Below are positions 56,242-64,000 of a DNA stretch of 64,000 nucleotides, piece by piece. The translations under genes were made by a program, and so were the position numbers. Each line of letters starts with the position of its first letter. Positions within the stretch are counted from its first letter, which is position 1. The notes below the pieces were generated by a model. The model searched no databases. It was not told the DNA's origin and worked only from the letters and a program-made list of their open reading frames with translations. The DNA comes from Diphasiastrum complanatum (Eukaryota; Streptophyta; Lycopodiopsida; Lycopodiales; Lycopodiaceae), in contig CM055103.1 in NCBI GenBank assembly GCA_029204225.1, positions 18,860,925 to 18,924,924 on the forward strand, written 5' to 3'.

Positions 56242-57303
56242 TTAGGAGCCGAAAGCTCTGGAAGATGCAGAGTAAGATGCAAGACCAAGTTGAAGATCCA
56301 AAGATCCATCATATAGCCCAGGTTCCCCCTGTTCATGCTTTAGCTGCTGAGGATTATGCAATGGTCCATCTTCACATTGCTGCCATGGTACATGTTGTGG
56401 TATGAAGACGGATGGGTGCTGTGCAGAGTGCAAATTGTCATACCTGGTTAGAAGTTGTGATTGCCCAGGAAAAGTTGAGTTGCTTTGCAAGATGATGGAA
56501 TGCCCCGTGATTGGCATTCCATATCTGCTACTATATGCACTCAACGCTTGTCCAGCATCAGGCAATCCAAAAGCTGCATTTCTTTGAAGATTTTGGTATG
56601 GAGATGCCCAATGCTGAGTAAAGGAAGGTTGCGTATAGATGATGGGTGGCGAGTGTGATATCACTTGGTGATGGGTAGTTATCGGGTGGGCACGGGAAGA
56701 AAGAGGGTAGCGAGAAACAATTTGAGAATGGGGATGATAACTTTGCATCGGTATTGCTGTTGGCCATGGTGTTTCAGCAACTATGTTGGATGTTTCCTCT
56801 AGTGTTGCTGCTCTTTGAGCTGGCAGCTGTGCTAGCCTTGCTCGTTGCCGTTCTTGTTTGTGGGCATTCTGATGCCCACCCAATGCTTGTGAGCTTCCAA
56901 AATCTCTGAAGCAATATGAGCACTCGAATTTTCTACTCTTCTCCACTGATCCCCCATCCCAGCTGCTGCTTCTTCCACCAGGTTTTGCTGTCAACTCTAA
57001 CGAAATTGTGCTTACCAGAGAAATTGACACTCCCTCCGACTCCTCTTCACCAACCCATCTCTCTTCCTCGTTTCCCACCTGCGCCTTGCGCTGGCTACCA
57101 AAGCCTTGGCTTGTATGATCAGTCCTCAACTCCGAAGCTCCACAAGCTAGCTTCTTCTGCCTTTTCCTTACTGGCTGCTGACTCACATCCACACCGAAAA
57201 GCTTCAGCGCTTTTGCTTGTGTTTGAGCTGCAGCTGCTCCACTTGAGAGGTGGGTGGGGCTTGTGCTTCCTCCTTTCGGATGAATTGCTGAATTTGGCAT
57301 CAC
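56242..57303 (-). CDS. C2H2 zinc-finger transcription factor with EAR-like motif (ZFP/GIS type)
   Basis: This single-exon gene codes 353 residues. One plant C2H2 finger at about 126-148 has C128, C131, H144, H148 with the plant-specific QALGGH, spacing C-X2-C-X12-H-X3-H. The N-terminal motif LKLFGVDV (33-40) is shared with the ZFP5/6/8 and GIS group, which controls trichome and gibberellin/cytokinin responses in Arabidopsis. A basic RKRQKK (47-52) may be the nuclear signal. The C-terminal LDLQLGL (335-341) is an EAR-type repression motif. The protein acts in the nucleus. Arabidopsis members are shorter (about 200-250 residues); the extra length is the Gln/His/Ser-rich middle. Two Met codons start the frame; the first is taken. 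Confidence 0.92.
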   Translation of the reverse strand: MMPNSAIHPKGGSTSPTHLSSGAAAAQTQAKALKLFGVDVSQQPVRKRQKKLACGASELRTDHTSQGFGSQRKAQVGNEEERWVGEEESEGVSISLVSTISLELTAKPGGRSSSWDGGSVEKSRKFECSYCFRDFGSSQALGGHQNAHKQERQRARLAQLPAQRAATLEETSNIVAETPWPTAIPMQSYHPHSQIVSRYPLSSRAHPITTHHQVISHSPPIIYTQPSFTQHWASPYQNLQRNAAFGLPDAGQALSAYSSRYGMPITGHSIILQSNSTFPGQSQLLTRYDNLHSAQHPSVFIPQHVPWQQCEDGPLHNPQQLKHEQGEPGLYDGSLDLQLGLASYSASSRAFGS

Positions 57304-57660
57304 TCAACTCATACTCTCCTCCTCAAATTTGTCATCACTCAATTCATACTCTCCCTCTCTCCTCATCACTAAACCCTCCCTCTCCCTCTCTCAGATTTGT
57401 CAGTTCTCAGTTTTCATCTAATTTTGAGCTACCCACAAACTTCTGAACTATTTCTCCAATGGTGGTGGAATGCTCTCTTCTTCCTGAACTATTTCTCCAA
57501 TGGTGGTGGAATGCTTTCTTCTTCTTGCTTGCTTCTCTACATTCTCTCCTTGCTAGTTTTAGAAGCAACAGGAGAAACCAATGAGGACACAAGTACAACC
57601 CCCAAAAAAGGGCAAAAATCTCCTCCTCTCCTATAGTGCAGGAGCTCACGTGGCTACGGG
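57304..57660 (-). promoter_or_regulatory. Leader/promoter region of the zinc-finger gene, with a 41-bp tandem duplication
   Basis: Upstream of the ATG the gene strand is rich in GA (GAGAGGGAG-type runs at 57340-57400). A 41-bp unit starting ctgaactatttctccaatgg is duplicated at 57443-57483 and 57484-57524 with one or two changes. The promoter itself is not defined. Confidence 0.5.
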
Positions 57661-60600
57661 CTGGAGCCCACGTGAGTGTTGTATGTTAAATTGTGATCTC
57701 ATTTGACAGCAATGTAAAAATGCCACTCACAGCCCACTACCCATGTACTCTTCTTATCCACCTCCAACATCTCCACATTGCCTTATCTCATTGGAGGACC
57801 CTTTTCTTGTGCTTGGACTTGGACCACATGTTGAGCTTAACAAGAAATTGAAGAGGGAAATATAGCGAACTAAATTGCTCGTCTCCTATTGTAGCTATGT
57901 CATCTATTAGCAAAGGTGGAGGGAGCACGCTATGAGGTAGCTTCTTCGTATGTCGAGCATCATATGGTGCTCGGCATATGAGGTTGCTACAACATGTAGA
58001 GTAGTTGTTATTGCCAATAGACTGATATGTAACAACATATTTTTGATTGCAATAGGCCCCTCCTAAGACAAGGGAGGTGGAGGGAACAACTTATTTTTAA
58101 TTGGCCTTGAGACCCCACTTATGGGACCACCTTAATCCAAGGGTGGTGGAGGCCCTCTAGATGACACAAGTTGTTGCTTTGACCAAAAGTGAAAATTTAT
58201 TTTCAATTGGAAACTCATTGCTTCATGGTTGTGCATCATGCTTTTGGAAATGCTTGTTGAAAATACGTTGCAATACCCTTCGTTGCATACAACCTATTGG
58301 TGTTCAATTCCCTCCAAGTGGCAAGGTAGGCACACTCTTTTTCGAAGAATCATAGTTGTTCTCCCAGTTGGTAGCTTGGTTAGCCTTTTCCTTTTGACTC
58401 CAATTTTTCCTTTTTTATTTGACATAAAATCAATTATTTTCATTGTTGAATGTTCTATTTCTTGCTTCTTACAAAATTGGCCAAACTAGCTAGTTGGCTA
58501 TGGGGACTTTGTATACGCCTTAGGTATTTGCAAGTTTGAAATTTCAATGAATGTGACATGCTTCGTTGTCTTTTTGTAAGAAATTCTCCCTTGGATTTTT
58601 TATTTGAAAAAGAAAACTCCTAAGGGTAGAAGGACTACATATACTCAAGAGGGAAGGAACACATTTTGCTAGAGAGTTAGCTTGAAAATAAGGCCTCTCA
58701 TGCTATAAGCTAGCTAGGGAGTCCCCTTGGTATAGCGTTTGCTAAGCTTTTGAAAAATAACCTCCAAAATCTTGCATTTTTTGGAAGGTTGTCACTTTAT
58801 AGAATTTGATGCCTTAAGAATCTTACAACTCGAGACTTTTGCTTGTTACAAAAAATCAATTTTGCCATGAAATAAAAAAACCTATCTAAATGTATCTTTA
58901 GAATGTTAGTGCTCTTGAAATGATACTCATATCAAGAATTTCCTAGAAACAATTATTGTTTGATAGTAGTTTCAACATGAATTTGCATATAAATTTTGTG
59001 AATGTTGATATACAAGATTCTGCATTGTAGGCATGTATACGTATTGAAATATCTAGCCATTGTGTGAATTTTGGACTATTCCCTGAAGTCATAAGAGTGA
59101 TTGCATTGATCGACCTTAGAGACATAGACTCAAATCCTAGTTGTTGTGGAAAAGGGATACTTAGGAGCCTCATGCTCTGATCTTGACTTGGCCAATAAGG
59201 TGTACAATGCAAATGTCGTGTGCATATTGAAGATAGCTAGGTTGTATGCATTAAAATATTGAAATTTTCTACTATTTAATGGATCATATTATTAAGATCT
59301 ATGAATCTTACATCCTAGGAAACTCAAAATTTCAAATCATCCTAACTATTTTGTTGGACATTAATGTTCCCACATAGATAAAACTAGTGTTGATTTTTTG
59401 GAAGACAATAACGTTAAAAAAAAATTGAATTTTATTGTGGATATAGATGTAGGTGCCAATGTCAAAGAATCTCAATTTTGTTGAGCATTGTCTTAGTGTC
59501 TTAAGATTCCTTCCAAGAAATCATTACAAGCAAGTCCAAATGGATCTGACTAAGCATCTAACATCTAGATGAACCAAGTTGAACACATCAGATTTAAAAT
59601 GGTCGAGCCTTCAATCAATGAAAAAGCTAGCCATTTAGCTATAGGAGTCAAGCTAACTCTAAATTTCAAGTCTAATCTTGGTGCTCAACCTGGGCCTAAG
59701 AGGCCACATTCGTCATTGCTCTTCGTACACATTTCCCCAAGAGTCTCACATGAAGTTTCTAGAAAAAAACATACAATTTCAAAATATGGTCTCATGAGGA
59801 TTGAATGCATATGGGGATGGATTTAGTTCTCAACTACTCACGAATTGGAGGCTACAAGATGCCATACTTCCTTTGGAAGAAGCAGGCTGTCAACAATTGG
59901 AATAGATCAAAGGGTGTCTCTTGCTAGTTGCCACATTTTTTCATTTGAATATTTTCATATAATTTTTGCGTTCTCACCAATGGGGAGCAAATAAGGGGGA
60001 ATGCAAATGTTGTTTTTTTTTTGCTAGAAAGGCTGCAACTTTTTAGCAAATTACTTTTTTCCTTAGAAATGTAGTATCACTATTCAAGGTGGAGAATGGT
60101 CTTGTTTTCATGATGGTTCTATTTTTATTATTACAAATAACTATTTGTCATTCTCGTATCAACTCATTGCTCCCTGCTTTCCAAGCTTTTTAAGCCATAA
60201 TTAGAGAATCTTATTGTTTCTAGACTAATTTAAAAAAATGCCATGAACTTGCTATTAGAGGCATAGCATATTGAGAAAACAACATAGCCATTCTCTTCAT
60301 AGATAATTGAATTATGCATGAGGAATCTGGATAGTTGATTTACCTCTTTTAAGACTTGATTCTAGCTTTACTTCACAAAATCAACATGAGTTACAAGATC
60401 TTGCTTACAAGACAAACACAATGGAAAACACACTATGGAGAAACCACCCAACCAAGTAGAAGCAACCAATGAAACTTCACCCCCAAGCCAAGGAATAGGA
60501 AGCATGAAAGTAGAGTGAGAGCCTAGCAATGAATCAATCATAAGATGGAGTAGTAGGGCGAGTTTGGCCTCCTTATATAAGGCTTAGAACCCCCTGTGCT

Positions 60601-61239
60601 AATGCAAGGTCCCAACTCCCCTATACATAGATTCCACTAGAATAGAGTCTCTATGCATGGATCCTCTATTCATAGAATTGTTATTGATACTCATACGGTC
60701 CCAAACCTTATACTAACTCCATTTAGTGTGTCCTGGGCCTCACAAGGATATTAGTTACTTTCGGGTCACGGCCAGTATGATGTGGCATAACTAATAGTTT
60801 GTTTCACTGGAGTACCATCATGTATCCAAGACTAGGAGTATACTGAATCCTATGTACTGGTCATGGACATGACAAGTGGAATACTTTGAGAGTACAACAA
60901 CTAGAGCACAATGGAAGCTACTAGTGATGGCACAACAAATGTTCTTGGTGATGAGATTGGAGGGAGAGCATAACAAGCAAGACATCGACAACACAAAGTA
61001 GCATAATGGATACAATTAGCTAAAATCTTACAAATTGGGCTTGCGAGTTTGCCTTGCCTCCCGATCCAATATGTGATTGGCCTAAAGGATTAAGCCTTGA
61101 TTTCATCGCTTCTCTTTGTTGCCGAAAGTAGTTGGGATTTGGATTCTTGGATTCATGAATAATTTTCGCGTAATCTTTCTTTGATGCCCATCCCGGCCTT
61201 TTCTTCAAATTTTTGGCATACCTTCTCAATGATTGGCAT
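57661..61239. other. Intergenic DNA
   Basis: No gene was recognised. The stretch 60480-60600 resembles 63005-63130 (listed in the findings). Short open frames near 61020-61380 on minus have no known motif. Confidence 0.45.
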
Positions 61240-61722
61240 TTGTGGCAAATATGTGTACAACGAGTAAATATTTTGCGAGTTTCTTCTACCCATGATCCAA
61301 CAAAATGGTAGCACACGGTGTGCTACTCTTTTTATGCCACCACATGATTTTTTAAGATCAATAATTGTGGTTTGATGCATACTTAAAAATTTGACTATTC
61401 ATCAAATTCTAAATAGGTCCATCACAAAATACTTTATTACTCTATAAATATAGGTTAACTTTTATTTTTTAGAAAAGTTGTTCTTGAAGTTGTAAAAGCT
61501 AGCATGTCGGCGTGCTAGACTGTAAATTTTTTATTTTAAAAAAACGAAGTTTTTTTTATGAACTTTTTTTTTGTGAAAATAAATTTCTTTTTGAAGCTAA
61601 TTCAACTAGCATAAAAAAGGTAGCACACAATGTGCTATCTTTTTGTTGAATCATGGCAAAAAAGAAACTCGCAAAATTCGCAAAAAATTAGTCGCAAAAT
61701 GTCAAGGCCTATGTACACATAC
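61240..61722. repeat. Foldback inverted repeat with internal dyads
   Basis: An arm of about 100 bp at 61240-61338 is imperfectly repeated in inverted orientation at 61608-61722, with a loop of about 270 bp. Each arm has its own palindrome: GTAGCACAC-G-GTGTGCTAC at 61308-61326 and TAGCACA-CAA-TGTGCTA at 61621-61637. A third dyad (ctagcatgtcggcgtgctag) is in the loop at 61499-61518. It may be a MITE-like or foldback element. No target duplication was established. Confidence 0.65.
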
Positions 61723-61928
61723 CACTTCATATCGAACTTATTAAGTTGGGAAAACTCATGATGTAATATCTCCATGATTGTGTTTATGTCACCTTAGTCT
61801 TGTTGCTTTCAAGGGCTAAACAAATCATGACCAAAATACTTGAGGGCAAGGTTGGAAGAGCAAAGAGAGAAAGATGTGAAAAACACCTTATAAGGAGTAA
61901 GAACAAGATGAAAGAGTGTCAAGAAAAA

Positions 61929-63400
<1,472 letters not shown>

Positions 63401-63523
63401 TCCTAGGTTCGAAGTTGCTAGGATTGAAATAGTCAATTCTGTAGACAGACACGAATTAACCTGATCTTGAGTTTAGTTGTGGAAGCATAAGCAAGTAGCC
63501 ACAGGTCACAAGAACAATTCAAT

Positions 63524-64000
63524 CTACTGATCTTTAATGAAAGTCACATCCTTGCTAGGAAAAACTTTACATGTTACAATATTGTACAGTCGATACATGC
63601 CATTAGAAGAAGAATATCCAACAAAAATAGTTTTGATTGAATGCTCATCTAAATTCTTTCTAGTGTCCTTCAGGACTTGAGCATAGGCAGTGCATCCAAA
63701 GACTTTTAAATGTTGAAACTTGAGTATTCGCCAGTCATGGATCTCGTGATTCATTCTCTTGTAGTATTTGCAAAACATAATTTTCTTGTTTTGAGCAAGC
63801 TGCTAATTCTAGTTCATATCTTGCTTCTATGACTGTTTATGATTGTTGTCGACAGCCTTCTTCTTTTGTTGCTTCTTGGAATTCTTCTTGAAAAACAAAG
63901 CTTGCAAGTAGTTGATGGAGGACGAGGATGCTCCATTCCTTCAAGTTTCCTCCTGCAACAACATGGTTATGACTTTGGAGAAAGTAATATTTGAGTGAGT
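63524..64000 (-). mobile_element. Copia remnant: gag fused to integrase C-terminus by deletion
   Basis: On minus, from the window edge, a gag tail (NYLQALFFKKNSKKQQKKKA in one frame) leads to the zinc knuckle CKYYKRMNHEIHDW with two Cys lost. Without gap it reads on into the integrase C-terminus HLKVFGCTAYAQVLKDTRKN and FVGYSSSNGMYRLYN. Protease and the whole integrase core are deleted. It belongs to the family of the 42-45 kb element. It continues beyond the window. Confidence 0.82.

Noticed and set aside
56916-57446. 176-codon plus-strand ORF
   Set aside because: It is the antisense shadow of the zinc-finger gene, with low-complexity Pro/Ser composition.

Overview
The window is nuclear DNA of a land plant with a large, transposon-rich genome. 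Evidence: split genes with GT-AG introns up to about 8 kb, a plant-type P4-ATPase (ALA1-like), a plant At4g09670-like oxidoreductase, a plant C2H2 'QALGGH' zinc-finger protein with an EAR-like tail, and several Ty1/Copia and Ty3/Gypsy families. A fern or other non-flowering plant with long introns seems most likely from the general look, but I cannot prove the lineage.

Layout. 1-3.8 kb: decayed Copia element on +, its start outside the window. 5.5-7.4 kb: decayed Copia on -, whose integrase is cut at 7424/7425 by a second Copia on + (7425-11388, with LTR, TATA box and tRNA-Met primer site, truncated in RT). 12.1 kb: 84-bp tRNA-like SINE with perfect target duplication. 13.7-32.5 kb (-): complete seven-coding-exon gene for an ALA1-like phospholipid flippase. 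Its last intron carries a 1.8-kb internally deleted chromovirus, and its 8.1-kb intron carries Gypsy debris. 33-34.3 kb: gene 5' flank with a 60-bp minisatellite, a second SINE copy and ACGT-core motifs. 35.9-37.5 kb (-): two-exon Gfo/Idh/MocA oxidoreductase. 38.2-39.8 kb: simple and tandem repeats plus a third, 5'-truncated SINE copy. 40.3-41.7 kb (-): decayed ORF of an unrecognised family. 41.9-45 kb (-): decayed Copia with three consecutive primer-binding-site repeats. 46.6-52.2 kb (-): recent Copia with two LTRs whose RT has been replaced by about 0.9 kb of unrelated sequence. 52.9-55.5 kb: minisatellites. 56.2-57.3 kb (-): single-exon C2H2 repressor-type transcription factor. 61.2-61.7 kb: foldback inverted repeat with three dyads. 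63.5-64 kb (-): Copia remnant in which the gag zinc knuckle is fused by deletion to the integrase C-terminus.

The three host genes all lie on the minus strand and look intact; nothing suggests they act together. The most novel signal is the very short tRNA-like retroposon family: three copies of 84, 86 and 57 bp, each with a perfect 16-19 bp target duplication, sharing a 3' hairpin and no poly(A). It looks like a minimal SINE mobilised by a partner LINE that recognises the 3' hairpin (inference). All reading was by eye; no alignment or database search was run.
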